From assembly GCA_903853735.1 (NCBI GenBank), contig CAINUH010000222.1, positions 1-14,945 of the forward strand: a stretch of DNA of 14,945 nt, written 5' to 3'. This document shows, piece by piece, positions 1 to 7,300 of this stretch; the stretch's first letter is position 1, and the number at the start of each line of letters is the position of its first letter. The notes beneath the pieces are model-generated. The model searched no databases. It worked only from the letters and a program-made list of their open reading frames with translations, and had not been told where the DNA came from. The DNA is from an uncultured Desulfomonile sp. GTDB taxonomy: Bacteria; Desulfobacterota; Desulfomonilia; Desulfomonilales; Desulfomonilaceae. Made by a program: the position numbers and the translations under genes.

Positions 1-648
1 GGGGCTTTCGTTTGCCACGAGTTTCATGCTCGTGGCATCCCGTTCGTGGTGGTGGAAAACAACCCGGAAATGCAGGATAGGGTTAATGATACAGGCTATT
101 TCCTTTCTCCTGGTGACGCTACAATGGAGGATGTTCTTATCGCCGCGAAAATAATGAGTGCCCGAGGTCTAGTGTCCGTGCTCAATTCGGATGCTGCAAA
201 TGTTTATGTGGTCCTAACCGCGCGTGAACTGAATCCAAAGCTGGAAATCATAGCCAGAGCCGGTGAAGAGGAGGCTGAGAAAAAACTACTGAGAGCCGGC
301 GCTAATAGAGTCATCAGCCCATATCGAATCGGTGGAATGAGAATGGTGATGGGGATTCTCAAGCCCGCGGTAATGGGATTTCTCGAGGTGGCGATGGATC
401 ACAAGCAGATGGACATCGAATTGGAAGAAGTTCAGGTGTCCAGTGGTTCTGTCTACAGTGAAAAGAAACTCGTTGACACCGACATACGAAAGGAACTCAA
501 CCTTATTATAATTGCAGTTAAGAAGACGGACGGCCAAATGGTATTTAATCCCGGCCCAAACACAGTTATCGAAGATCAAGACGTTTTGATTACCATGGGG
601 GAAAAGAAAGATCTCGCAATATTTCACGAAAAGGCTGGAGCGAATTAG
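1..648 (+). CDS. C-terminal part of RCK/TrkA-type potassium channel or transport regulator (5' truncated)
   Basis: The reading frame is open from the first base, so the true start and any pore helices lie left of the window. The visible 215 residues hold the second half of a Rossmann-type TrkA-N (RCK) domain, up to about residue 120, followed by a TrkA-C domain at about 125-213. The fragment near its start, GIPFVVVENNPE, ends the beta strand whose acidic residues usually contact the nucleotide ribose. Strand-helix repeats such as VYVVLTAR and LEIIARAG continue the fold. In this family the RCK domain binds NAD(H) or another ligand and gates K+ flux at the inner membrane. It could be the cytoplasmic half of a two-helix K+ channel or a free TrkA-like subunit; the missing N-terminus decides. 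No paired gene follows closely, as the next gene has its own promoter. Confidence 0.88.
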   Translation, partial: GAFVCHEFHARGIPFVVVENNPEMQDRVNDTGYFLSPGDATMEDVLIAAKIMSARGLVSVLNSDAANVYVVLTARELNPKLEIIARAGEEEAEKKLLRAGANRVISPYRIGGMRMVMGILKPAVMGFLEVAMDHKQMDIELEEVQVSSGSVYSEKKLVDTDIRKELNLIIIAVKKTDGQMVFNPGPNTVIEDQDVLITMGEKKDLAIFHEKAGAN

Positions 649-707
649 GCAGCCTAATCATTAATAGGGACAGGCACGGAATCTGTTCCATGACCATACC
701 CAATTTC

Positions 708-737
708 TTGTCATGCTATCAATTTATGTGATATAAA
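708..737 (+). promoter_or_regulatory. Sigma70-type promoter, probably giving a leaderless mRNA
   Basis: TTGTCA at 708-713 and TATAAA at 732-737 are separated by 18 bases, each box matching the consensus at 5 of 6 positions. A start point about 7 bases after the -10 box falls on or next to the ATG at 744. No Shine-Dalgarno sequence precedes that ATG, which agrees with a leaderless transcript. Confidence 0.6.
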
Positions 738-743
738 AGTGTT

Positions 744-1169
744 ATGAACAAAACGTACTGTTTTACATTATTGATTTGCATGGTGGCATGGAGTTGTACG
801 GCCTTGTTCCGGCCTTCTCTGGGCATGGCAATGGATATCCGGGGCGCTTGGATCGGGAATGCCAAGGGGACCATATTCGGGGCCGATGGAAGCGTGACGA
901 TTACTCATCAACGCGGTGAAGATATCTATGGCATAGTAGAAGGGGGAAATTTTTTCGGCAAGGCCAAATTTGAGATCAACGCTAAGATAAGAGGTAACCA
1001 TATCTTTGGAGTTAAAGAAGGTCACACATTCAACGGACTGGTCTATCCAGACGGGACGATACGAGGTCTTTTTCGAGCGGTCGATGGAGATTCCTATCAG
1101 GTTTTTCTTCAAAGACCGTACAGCCAATGGGGCTGGGGAATGCCTCCCGGTTTGTGGGACAATCAGTGA
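744..1169 (+). CDS. Small exported beta-rich protein of unknown function
   Basis: This 141-residue protein has a typical export signal: a short basic start, a hydrophobic core at about 5-20, and a possible signal peptidase I site after about residue 29 (LGMA). Cys18 sits in VAWSC, a poor lipobox because Trp occupies the -2 position, so lipid attachment is possible but not supported. The mature part is rich in Gly and alternating hydrophobic residues, with repeated short turns (YGIVEGG, FGVKEGH, RGLFRA), which suggests a small beta sheet or barrel. It ends in a Trp/Pro-rich tail. I do not recognise the family. The start is fixed by the adjacent promoter; there is no visible ribosome binding site. 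It appears to be a single-gene unit, with a 172-base gap before the next CDS. Confidence 0.72.
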   Translation: MNKTYCFTLLICMVAWSCTALFRPSLGMAMDIRGAWIGNAKGTIFGADGSVTITHQRGEDIYGIVEGGNFFGKAKFEINAKIRGNHIFGVKEGHTFNGLVYPDGTIRGLFRAVDGDSYQVFLQRPYSQWGWGMPPGLWDNQ

Positions 1170-1341
1170 CGGTCCATGATGGCTCTGTGGTCGGCCCGAA
1201 TCCGATATCGGCCCCAGGAGTCATGGGCAGGTATGGGAACACAATTACAAAGCTATTACTTAACCCGGCTGGGGATCAGGTTCTCTGTAAATATCCGATA
1301 AGTGGAATTTCACCCCGTCCAAGCCTCCAATTGACTTGTTC

Positions 1342-2229
1342 ATGAGAGGATTCAGTCACAAAAATTGCCGCCAGATCGTCCTCGGTTTTGTGTTCTTTGC
1401 ACTGGTCGCGGCCGGTATTACTTTTTCTTGGATGTATATCGAAGGCACGAAGTTGAAAGGCTTACTAATCGACTTGGAACTGGAAGGACCAGACCCGTCA
1501 CGATACCGTGACTTGAGGTATACTGTCCTCAATAAACTCCCCTCGGAAATTCCGGCCCTGAACGATTTCCAAGTGAAATTGGATTACGTTCATTTTTCGG
1601 ACGTAACCAAAGAATTACTCAATTCCGGAAGTATCGACTTCGTCCTGTTGAGCCCTCAAGGAACTCCGTGGCACATGTATCGAAATGGAGCGGCTGAAAA
1701 ACTGGGACGCGCCAAAACTATTCTGAAAGAAATGATTTCCAATCACCGGACTCCGGTTTTGGGAATATGTGGAGGCCACCAGTTCCTGGCCCTTGCCTTC
1801 GGCGGTTCGTTGGGCTTTATCGACCCTACATTAGAATGCAGCACTGTGGGATCTTATCCAAAAGAAGCAGTGGCGGAACGGGGCATTGTGGAGCTTGAAA
1901 CTCTCATGTCAGATCCTATCTTCGAGGGAGTTGTCAATCATCCAGGCAAATTCTGGGTAACGCATAATCATTACGAAGAGGTCAAGTTGGTTCCGGAACC
2001 ATTCATAAATCTGGCCAGAAGCAGTATGTCTGAGATCCAGTTGATACGGATTCCAGGCCGTCCTGTTTATGGAGTAGCATTTCATCCTGAAAGGGGCTTG
2101 AATCCACATCATGAAGCGAATTCCCCCGCAAATGGGGGAAAACAGATTCTGGCCAATTTCATGACTATGGTTATTGCAGAAAAAAATCTAAAAGGGTTTT
2201 CTAAAGACACGATGAAAAAGTATTTTTAA
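1342..2229 (+). CDS. Membrane-anchored class I glutamine amidotransferase
   Basis: The protein has 295 residues from the ATG at 1342; a TTG at 1336 is an alternative start. The catalytic triad of a class I (triad-type) glutamine amidotransferase is intact: nucleophile Cys143 in GICGGHQ, and His248 and Glu250 in VAFHPE. Such domains release ammonia from glutamine for a synthase partner, but some relatives are peptidases of gamma-glutamyl compounds. The start is unusual. Residues about 11-32 form one hydrophobic segment preceded by Arg2, Lys6 and Arg9, which predicts N-inside topology and places the catalytic domain in the periplasm. No ammonia-accepting synthetase domain is fused or adjacent. 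Neither 1342 nor the internal ATG at 1432 has a Shine-Dalgarno sequence; starting at 1432 would give a cytosolic enzyme. The next gene, 21 bases downstream, is probably cotranscribed. The fold is secure; the substrate is unknown. Confidence 0.85.
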   Translation: MRGFSHKNCRQIVLGFVFFALVAAGITFSWMYIEGTKLKGLLIDLELEGPDPSRYRDLRYTVLNKLPSEIPALNDFQVKLDYVHFSDVTKELLNSGSIDFVLLSPQGTPWHMYRNGAAEKLGRAKTILKEMISNHRTPVLGICGGHQFLALAFGGSLGFIDPTLECSTVGSYPKEAVAERGIVELETLMSDPIFEGVVNHPGKFWVTHNHYEEVKLVPEPFINLARSSMSEIQLIRIPGRPVYGVAFHPERGLNPHHEANSPANGGKQILANFMTMVIAEKNLKGFSKDTMKKYF

Positions 2230-2250
2230 AAAACTTTACGGAGAGTTAGC

Positions 2251-2604
2251 ATGGATGAAGTTGAAAAATGTAGAGTCCGTCTGGCGCATTGGATTGACCA
2301 TAACATGGATCATCTGAAAGGTTACGTTGAGGTAGCTCAAGTTCTCGAGACAAGAGGCCACGAGGATTCAGCTCTTCAAGTTCGGGAGGGAATACGGCTT
2401 GTTAAGTCCGCAAACGCGAAATTCCAGGAAGCTCTAAAGGGCGTGTCTTCTGAGATCGAAGAACCTGTGTCCGAGGACCATGTTGAAACCCGCAGCCATG
2501 CTCATACCCACGAGCATACCCATGCCCATTCTCATGAACACGCCCATGAACATTGTAACACTTCGGCTCAATGTCACAGCCACGACAATGACCACAAATA
2601 TTAA
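2251..2604 (+). CDS. Small protein with C-terminal histidine tract, probable metal binder
   Basis: This 117-residue protein starts at an ATG with a good ribosome binding site (GGAGAG, about 6 bases before). Residues 1-63 look wholly helical and charged. His13, His17 and His21 are spaced by four, so they would line one face of the first helix. Residues 64-80 form an acidic linker. From 83 to 101 every odd residue is His (ten in 19 positions), followed by Cys102, Cys108, His109, His111 and His115. Tracts of this kind in HypB, SlyD and ZIP/CDF transporters bind Ni, Co or Zn, so storage, buffering or delivery of a divalent metal is a reasonable inference. There is no signal peptide, so it should be cytoplasmic. 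The helical part vaguely recalls small proteins found beside Ni/Co uptake genes, but I cannot confirm that. It forms a likely operon with the amidotransferase. Confidence 0.82.
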   Translation: MDEVEKCRVRLAHWIDHNMDHLKGYVEVAQVLETRGHEDSALQVREGIRLVKSANAKFQEALKGVSSEIEEPVSEDHVETRSHAHTHEHTHAHSHEHAHEHCNTSAQCHSHDNDHKY

Positions 2605-2626
2605 GTTGCAGTAACCACAAAAAAAC

Positions 2627-2655
2627 TTGACAAGGCCCAGATTACGCAATATAGC
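2627..2655 (+). promoter_or_regulatory. Sigma70-type promoter upstream of the gene at 2801
   Basis: A perfect TTGACA lies at 2627-2632 and TATAGC (4 of 6) at 2650-2655, with an ideal 17-base spacer. Transcription would begin near 2662, inside the left arm of the hairpin at 2658-2692. Confidence 0.55.
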
Positions 2656-2657
2656 GA

Positions 2658-2692
2658 CCCGTGTGATTACGGCTTATTAGCCGTAACACGGG
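2658..2692 (+). promoter_or_regulatory. 13-bp hairpin / interrupted palindrome at the predicted transcription start
   Basis: Left arm 2658-2673 and right arm 2680-2692 form 13 pairs with a 3-base bulge (TGA, 2664-2666) and the 6-base loop TTATTA. No T-run follows on either strand, so it does not read as an intrinsic terminator. Its position just after the -10 box suggests an operator or a structured 5' end. Confidence 0.6.
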
Positions 2693-2800
2693 GTGATGAC
2701 AAGAGTAAACAGGGGTAACTCTGTTTTCTGGTCAGGTCTCCCAAGTATTCCATTTACTGTTTTTGTTACATTTTTTTATTTGAAATCGGGGGTTAGATTC

Positions 2801-3202
2801 ATGGTTACAGGATCCTCTTTGCGCGGCGACGCATCGGCCTCTCAAACTAATTCAAACTGGAGTTATGACTACGTCAAAGCAGTCATAAAGGTTGCCCAAA
2901 AAAATGGCTGGGACCTTGAAGGCCTCGACCTGATTCCCAAGGATACGCCCGCTGGTGGACACGTGAAGCTCACCAGAAAACAGGTGAGCGAACGAGATCG
3001 TATCTTAAAGAATATTCTGGAGCGTTTTAGCAGGATTCTGACTCCGCCGGTGCCGCTTGATCTCGAAAAATCAATTCTAGAGAAGGACGAAGCCGATCGA
3101 TTACCCTGGGAGAAAGAAGTTATCAAAAAAGCAGCCACCTGGCGCCGAGACATAGCACGGATTAAGCCGGAAATCCTCAAGGAACTCGGTCGAGCGACCT
3201 GA
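2801..3202 (+). CDS. Cytoplasmic protein of unknown function
   Basis: I place the start at the ATG at 2801, where a G-run (GGGGG) lies about 8 bases upstream, giving 133 residues. The frame is open back to a GTG at 2693, but that start falls in the right arm of a strong hairpin, and the extra 36 residues are encoded by unusually T-rich DNA. The longer form would add a hydrophobic stretch and so a possible membrane anchor. The short form has no signal or membrane segment. It is highly charged and mostly helical, with a Ser/Thr/Asn-rich start, a conserved-looking central part around PKDTPAGGHVKLT, and a Lys/Glu/Arg-rich C-terminal half. I do not recognise a family. It appears to be a single-gene unit with its own promoter at 2627-2655 and a leader of about 140 bases. 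Confidence 0.62.
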   Translation: MVTGSSLRGDASASQTNSNWSYDYVKAVIKVAQKNGWDLEGLDLIPKDTPAGGHVKLTRKQVSERDRILKNILERFSRILTPPVPLDLEKSILEKDEADRLPWEKEVIKKAATWRRDIARIKPEILKELGRAT

Positions 3203-3360
3203 GAACGTTCCAATACTTTACCATTCACCACTATTTGAAGCCTTAAACATGCGTTAGGGCCGTTACTGCACGCCTACAGTGTGCGTGATTGCTTCCCACT
3301 TGGTTGATCAAGGTTACGTTAGGTACAATCGTTCCAAAGTTCGAGATTCCCTGCCTTGGC

Positions 3361-3420
3361 GAGTCGTCCTGTTTGCTATATTACTTGACATTTGACGTAA
3401 TATCGAATAATTAACGACTC
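3361..3420 (+). promoter_or_regulatory. Nested inverted repeats overlapping a probable promoter for the kinase operon
   Basis: An inner perfect 7-bp repeat (ATATTAC at 3378-3384, GTAATAT at 3397-3403) encloses TTGACA (3385-3390) and a second TTGAC. An outer perfect 7-bp repeat (GAGTCGT at 3361-3367, ACGACTC at 3414-3420) ends right before the ATG at 3421. Possible -10 boxes are AATAAT (3406-3411, spacer 15) or TAATTA (3408-3413, spacer 17). A start near 3418-3421 would make the message leaderless. The inner repeat covers the -35 box, as expected of an operator. Confidence 0.45.
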
Positions 3421-5373
3421 ATGTTAACAAAGTTGTTAAATGAGCTGGAGAAGCGACGCCCCCTGAGTGCAGTGCTGTCAACTTTTCAAGAACTTTTTCA
3501 AAAGGAGAATAATAATCACAATGAGTTGAGGCTTTCTGATGAATCCTTTTCAGCCTTGCTTAATTTCTTGGAAAAGAGGGAGATTTCATTTCGCCAGGTA
3601 GCCGTTCAGGCAGGCGCGCGATGGTCCGCATCGGCTCAAAAAGTAATGCTGAGGAACACCATTGAGAAGAGAGGTTTCTTGACCCCTTCTTGCTTGTGGG
3701 CGTTCCGGAAGCTAAGAGGAAACCCGGAGATACTTTTCAAGGATCTTCGCTCTCCAGAAATGTCCCTCATGCAGATCATCCTTCTGCGTGAAACCGATCC
3801 AACCCGCGCGGTCCCGTTCCTCATACAACGTTTTATCAACAGACGGGATGTACCGGAAGAGCTTAAGACAGCTTCGAGGCTATGCATTCTGAACATTCTC
3901 GATTCCGGGGTTTCCCCCGACCATGTGCGATACCTGCGGTCTCGATATCCAGGAGTCGAGGACGTTTACTTATGGCGTCCAGGCGTCTCAAGGGTAGCCC
4001 CGGCCTTGAAAGCGGAATTTCACTCTGGAATTGCTGATTTCCACCAACTGGTTCGATCTGTTCGGGATATGAAAGAGCTGTCTTCTCTTACGAGGACGGT
4101 CTACCTGATATCTCTCTTCCATGTACCGTTAACCATTAAGGAATGGCGGGCTCTCCTGCTGAGCCCAACGGATCAGCTATTTTTTCGAACATTGCGGTCG
4201 TGCGGATTGCTGGAACCATTTGGAGATGGTTTGGTTCTCTCCGCCGAACCTGCCAAACAGAGTATGGTGAAGAAGTTTCTCTACGACTCGTACGCTGTGG
4301 CAAGAGAATCAGTCCATCGATACCGAGCAGAGAGTCTCAAGGAAGAGCGACAACGGCGCGTGAGAAACAAGGAACTGGACAGACAGGCTTTGGAGATGTT
4401 GCCTGACGGCGTCATCTGCATCGATCGGGGCGGCCTCCTTTACTATATGAATTCTGCCGCCGAAACTATGCTCAGCGAAAATGAAAAGCTCAAGGCTCGA
4501 CTCTTCGGATCTGCTTCGCTTGAGGAGGCTCTGCGTCGTTACTCCAGGGAGCGTGTTCTTGCCGGAATAACCTCCGCAATTAACGACAACGGAGACGAGA
4601 CCCACGTGTTTGGGGACCGAGTAACCATGACATTAGGTGGAAAGAGATATGATGTGGAACTAGGCCCACAGGTCATATTGCTTCGGGATACAACTGATCA
4701 ACATCTGATCAACCAAGAAATCGGAAGACTCTACCGCCACGAACTCAGAGCCGCCCTTGATGTCATGGGCGTCGGCATCGAGAGTGCCAGGGAGCTATTC
4801 AAAGACTCGCGTTTCGACGAAGGTTTGGATTTTCTTGACCAAGTGGCCCGGAAGAGGTCTGATCTATGCTCGATGCTCGAAGAGAGGATTGATTTCATAA
4901 GACTCCATTCCGATGCCTTTCAGATACGTCCGGTAGATGTTAACCTCAATTTTGTCGTCGAAAGAAGCGTCGGTAATTACCGGGAATCTGCAGCGTCCAA
5001 ACAGGTCGAGATAGTCTCGGACCATCTCGACCAGCCGATTATTGTGGTCAGAGGAGAAGAGAGATATCTAATCCGAGCAGTGGACAACCTAATCAGGAAC
5101 GCGGTCAAGTTTTGCCATCCTGGTTCGGAGATAACGGTATCGCTCACGAGAAACGGCTTCGAAGTGCTTGTGTGCATTGAAGACACCGGACCCGGTATAG
5201 CTCATGAGAATCTGGACAAGATATTCCAGCTTGGTTTTACCACCGGAGGCACGGGTAGAGGCCTGTACCTGGCTCGAAGGATAGCAGTAGCCCATGGAGG
5301 GAGCATCGAAGTGGAAAGTGAGCCACGCAAAGGTGCACGGTTTATTTTCCGGGTGCCTTTGCCAACGGAGTGA
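3421..5373 (+). CDS. Sensor histidine kinase with large uncharacterised N-terminal region and PAS domain
   Basis: The 650 residues divide into three parts. Residues 1 to about 310 are helical, Arg/Leu-rich and soluble, and I do not recognise them. Within them, about 225-295 (ending in a GLLEPFGDG turn) resembles the winged-helix module that follows the ATPase in STAND proteins, which is only an inference. A PAS-like domain spans about 322-425 after a charged coiled stretch. The kinase core has His440 in an H-box (RLYRHELRAAL), an N-box with Asn560, a G1 box EDTGPGI (587-593) and a G2 box GTGRGL (610-615). All ATP-binding elements appear present, so it should autophosphorylate. There is no membrane segment, so it senses inside the cell. 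The ATG has no Shine-Dalgarno sequence, and no better in-frame start exists nearby. The stop is 3 bases before the next gene, indicating translational coupling with the receiver-kinase protein. Confidence 0.9.
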   Translation: MLTKLLNELEKRRPLSAVLSTFQELFQKENNNHNELRLSDESFSALLNFLEKREISFRQVAVQAGARWSASAQKVMLRNTIEKRGFLTPSCLWAFRKLRGNPEILFKDLRSPEMSLMQIILLRETDPTRAVPFLIQRFINRRDVPEELKTASRLCILNILDSGVSPDHVRYLRSRYPGVEDVYLWRPGVSRVAPALKAEFHSGIADFHQLVRSVRDMKELSSLTRTVYLISLFHVPLTIKEWRALLLSPTDQLFFRTLRSCGLLEPFGDGLVLSAEPAKQSMVKKFLYDSYAVARESVHRYRAESLKEERQRRVRNKELDRQALEMLPDGVICIDRGGLLYYMNSAAETMLSENEKLKARLFGSASLEEALRRYSRERVLAGITSAINDNGDETHVFGDRVTMTLGGKRYDVELGPQVILLRDTTDQHLINQEIGRLYRHELRAALDVMGVGIESARELFKDSRFDEGLDFLDQVARKRSDLCSMLEERIDFIRLHSDAFQIRPVDVNLNFVVERSVGNYRESAASKQVEIVSDHLDQPIIVVRGEERYLIRAVDNLIRNAVKFCHPGSEITVSLTRNGFEVLVCIEDTGPGIAHENLDKIFQLGFTTGGTGRGLYLARRIAVAHGGSIEVESEPRKGARFIFRVPLPTE

Positions 5374-5376
5374 AAA

Positions 5377-6540
5377 ATGCCGGAGCGACTATCCATTCTA
5401 ATCGCCGATGACGAACCGATAATACGCCGAAAAGTATCTATGATGCTTGGCGACAGGTTCATCATTGGCGAGGCTTCCACAGCCGGATCGGCATTGGAAA
5501 ACGCCGGCAACGGCTATGACGCAATCCTACTAGACATTGTATTTCCTGATGGAAACGGCGTAGAAGTGTGCGGAAAAATAAAAGAGGCTGATCCCTACAA
5601 CACAGTTATCATAAGTTCTTCCCTCGAGAGCGTAGACGCGTGGAACGAGGCGTTCAAAGCCGGCGCAGACGGATACCTCGAAAAGCGAGAATTGTTGGGG
5701 CTTGATCCGAGGAAAATCGAACTGATGATCAACAACCTGGTTGAGCGAAATCGACTTAAACGGCAGGCCGAACAGGACAATCGCCGCCAGACCGAGCTAT
5801 TGTCAGTCCTTTCCCACGACGTCCGGGCGCCATTTCAGACACTTCTGGGTACTATCGAGCTACTGAGGAGGAGCCATATACCGTCTTCTGCGGCCGAAAA
5901 CGTGGAATCCCTTTATCAGTGCGCCAAGGACCAGTTGGAATTCATCAACTCCTTGCTTGAACTTCTCAGGCTGGAATCCGGCTCGATAGGTTTACGCCGA
6001 TCGTTCGTAGATGTGAACCTTCCGGTAAACCAGTCTTTGCAGGGATTACGCATCCTAGCAAAAACAAAAGGCATCACGATCAATACCGATCTCCAGCCGG
6101 GCATTTCAAGAATCGAAGGAGACCTGGGCAGGCTTTGCCAACTCATAAACAATCTCGTGACCAATTCAATCAAGTTCACGCCCAGAGGCGGAACAGTCAC
6201 AGTCAAGACCAGGTCTCTGAGGCGGAACGGAATGCCGGGGGTGGAACTCGCGGTAAAAGATACCGGCATTGGAATAAAACCAGAGGACCGGGACAAGATA
6301 TTTCAACGTTTTCACAAGGGAAGAGATCGTGGAACAGAAGGTGAGCGAGGAGCCGGGCTCGGGCTTTCCATCTGCAAAGAGATAGTGCATCTTCATGGGG
6401 GAACTCTGGAGGTTGACGATGCAGAGTGCGAGGGCAGCCTAGTAAAAGCTTGGTTCCCGGCAGAGTATGTTGAGGCCACACAAGTCCTCACCGCGCCTCA
6501 CGGCTGCGAAAAGACCGTCCAATGCCCTCAAAGTGCATGA
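5377..6540 (+). CDS. Receiver-histidine kinase fusion protein (REC first, kinase second)
   Basis: This 387-residue soluble protein has a receiver domain at about 5-120 with acidic pocket Asp11/Asp12, phospho-acceptor Asp53 (ILLDIVFPDG), a Ser switch position near 80-82, and Lys103. A short coiled linker leads to a complete kinase core: His147 in LLSVLSHDVRAP, N-box Asn259/Asn263, G1 box KDTGIGI (294-300) and G2 box GAGLGL (325-330). The order is the reverse of classical hybrid kinases and suits a middle step in a relay: the upstream kinase could phosphorylate Asp53 and thereby control the attached kinase. Its own target is not encoded here. The C-terminal 25 residues extend beyond the kinase fold and are Cys-containing. 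The gene begins 3 bases after the sensor kinase and overlaps the next gene through ATGA, so the three genes very likely form one operon. Confidence 0.92.
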   Translation: MPERLSILIADDEPIIRRKVSMMLGDRFIIGEASTAGSALENAGNGYDAILLDIVFPDGNGVEVCGKIKEADPYNTVIISSSLESVDAWNEAFKAGADGYLEKRELLGLDPRKIELMINNLVERNRLKRQAEQDNRRQTELLSVLSHDVRAPFQTLLGTIELLRRSHIPSSAAENVESLYQCAKDQLEFINSLLELLRLESGSIGLRRSFVDVNLPVNQSLQGLRILAKTKGITINTDLQPGISRIEGDLGRLCQLINNLVTNSIKFTPRGGTVTVKTRSLRRNGMPGVELAVKDTGIGIKPEDRDKIFQRFHKGRDRGTEGERGAGLGLSICKEIVHLHGGTLEVDDAECEGSLVKAWFPAEYVEATQVLTAPHGCEKTVQCPQSA

Positions 6541-7211
6541 ATGGGTTTACACATATTGAAGGCGCCGAAATAAGCCTGCACGGGAGTCGACCATGTAAAA
6601 CCGGATGTGGGAAAATTCGTGCTGCGACGACCTTGTTTGTTCTGGTCACAGGGATCCTTCAGTGGGGTTGCGAATTTGTCCCAAGTAGACCAGAGGCGGT
6701 TTTTATGTTATACAGGGAGCGCATGAAATCGGGCTACGTTGCCGAAGGTAGAAAATTTCTTTCGGAGGAGTCCAAAGCACTAGCCCTGAACCTCACATCG
6801 CAATTCAAGCTCGAACATCCTCCCGAAGACTCTGCCTTGTTGAACATTCTTGATCCACAGAGTTCTCCGATCGTGACCATATCGGAAGACACATTCGCTC
6901 TCCTCCAGGTGCGGACCATGAAGGGCGGCTTGAGATTGATTCGCGTGGTGCGGGAGACCGCCAAGTCACCTTGGAAGATTAACATAGTTGAGGAACTCAG
7001 GTCTTTTGAAGCCTTTCTCGAAGCTCAGTCGGCTTTGGACATGATGCGTGAGAAAGCCGGAGAATATGCGGCATCGTGGAGGGCCTTCAGCGATCAAATG
7101 GATAGAATGACCGTAACTGAAGAACCCCCAGGGAAAACTCAGCCCCCCAAACAGATCAAGAAGCCGAAATTGCAGAAATTTGACAAGAGAAGAAAGAGCG
7201 ACACCCCGTGA
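6537..7211 (+). CDS. Exported or lipid-anchored protein of unknown function
   Basis: I choose the ATG at 6537 because it overlaps the preceding stop (ATGA), giving 224 residues; an ATG at 6522 would add five. An N-terminal stretch of about 28 residues containing Lys/Arg is followed by a hydrophobic segment (about 30-44) ending in LQWGC. Cys45 could be lipid-modified, though Trp at -2 and Gln at -3 make a weak lipobox; otherwise the segment is an anchor. The mature part is a compact alpha/beta domain up to about residue 155, where phrases such as SPWKINIVEEL recall small periplasmic proteins of the NTF2/DUF4878 type; this resemblance is weak. A helical stretch and a Pro/Lys-rich basic tail follow. 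Being in the kinase operon, it may be the envelope component that supplies or modulates the signal. Confidence 0.75.
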   Translation: MNGFTHIEGAEISLHGSRPCKTGCGKIRAATTLFVLVTGILQWGCEFVPSRPEAVFMLYRERMKSGYVAEGRKFLSEESKALALNLTSQFKLEHPPEDSALLNILDPQSSPIVTISEDTFALLQVRTMKGGLRLIRVVRETAKSPWKINIVEELRSFEAFLEAQSALDMMREKAGEYAASWRAFSDQMDRMTVTEEPPGKTQPPKQIKKPKLQKFDKRRKSDTP

Positions 7212-7250
7212 TTGCTTTCACGAGGTTTGGCCGGTGCAGAGGAACAAGAA

Positions 7251-7275
7251 CAGCCCAGAGCTTTACCCTGGGCTG
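7251..7275 (-). terminator. Probable terminator of the - strand gene at 7301-7663
   Basis: A perfect 8-bp stem (CAGCCCAG at 7251-7258, CTGGGCTG at 7268-7275) has a 9-base loop. On the - strand it is followed by a moderately T-rich tail (TTCTTGTTCC) and lies 26 bases past that gene's stop. It could also stop + strand readthrough from the gene ending at 7211, but no T-run follows on that side. Confidence 0.5.
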
Positions 7276-7300
7276 ACCCATGTAGGTATAAGAACTGTTC

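Noticed and set aside
1127..1345. 72-codon + strand open frame overlapping the end of the exported protein gene
   Set aside because: It overlaps the real gene in another frame, has no ribosome binding site and no recognisable features.
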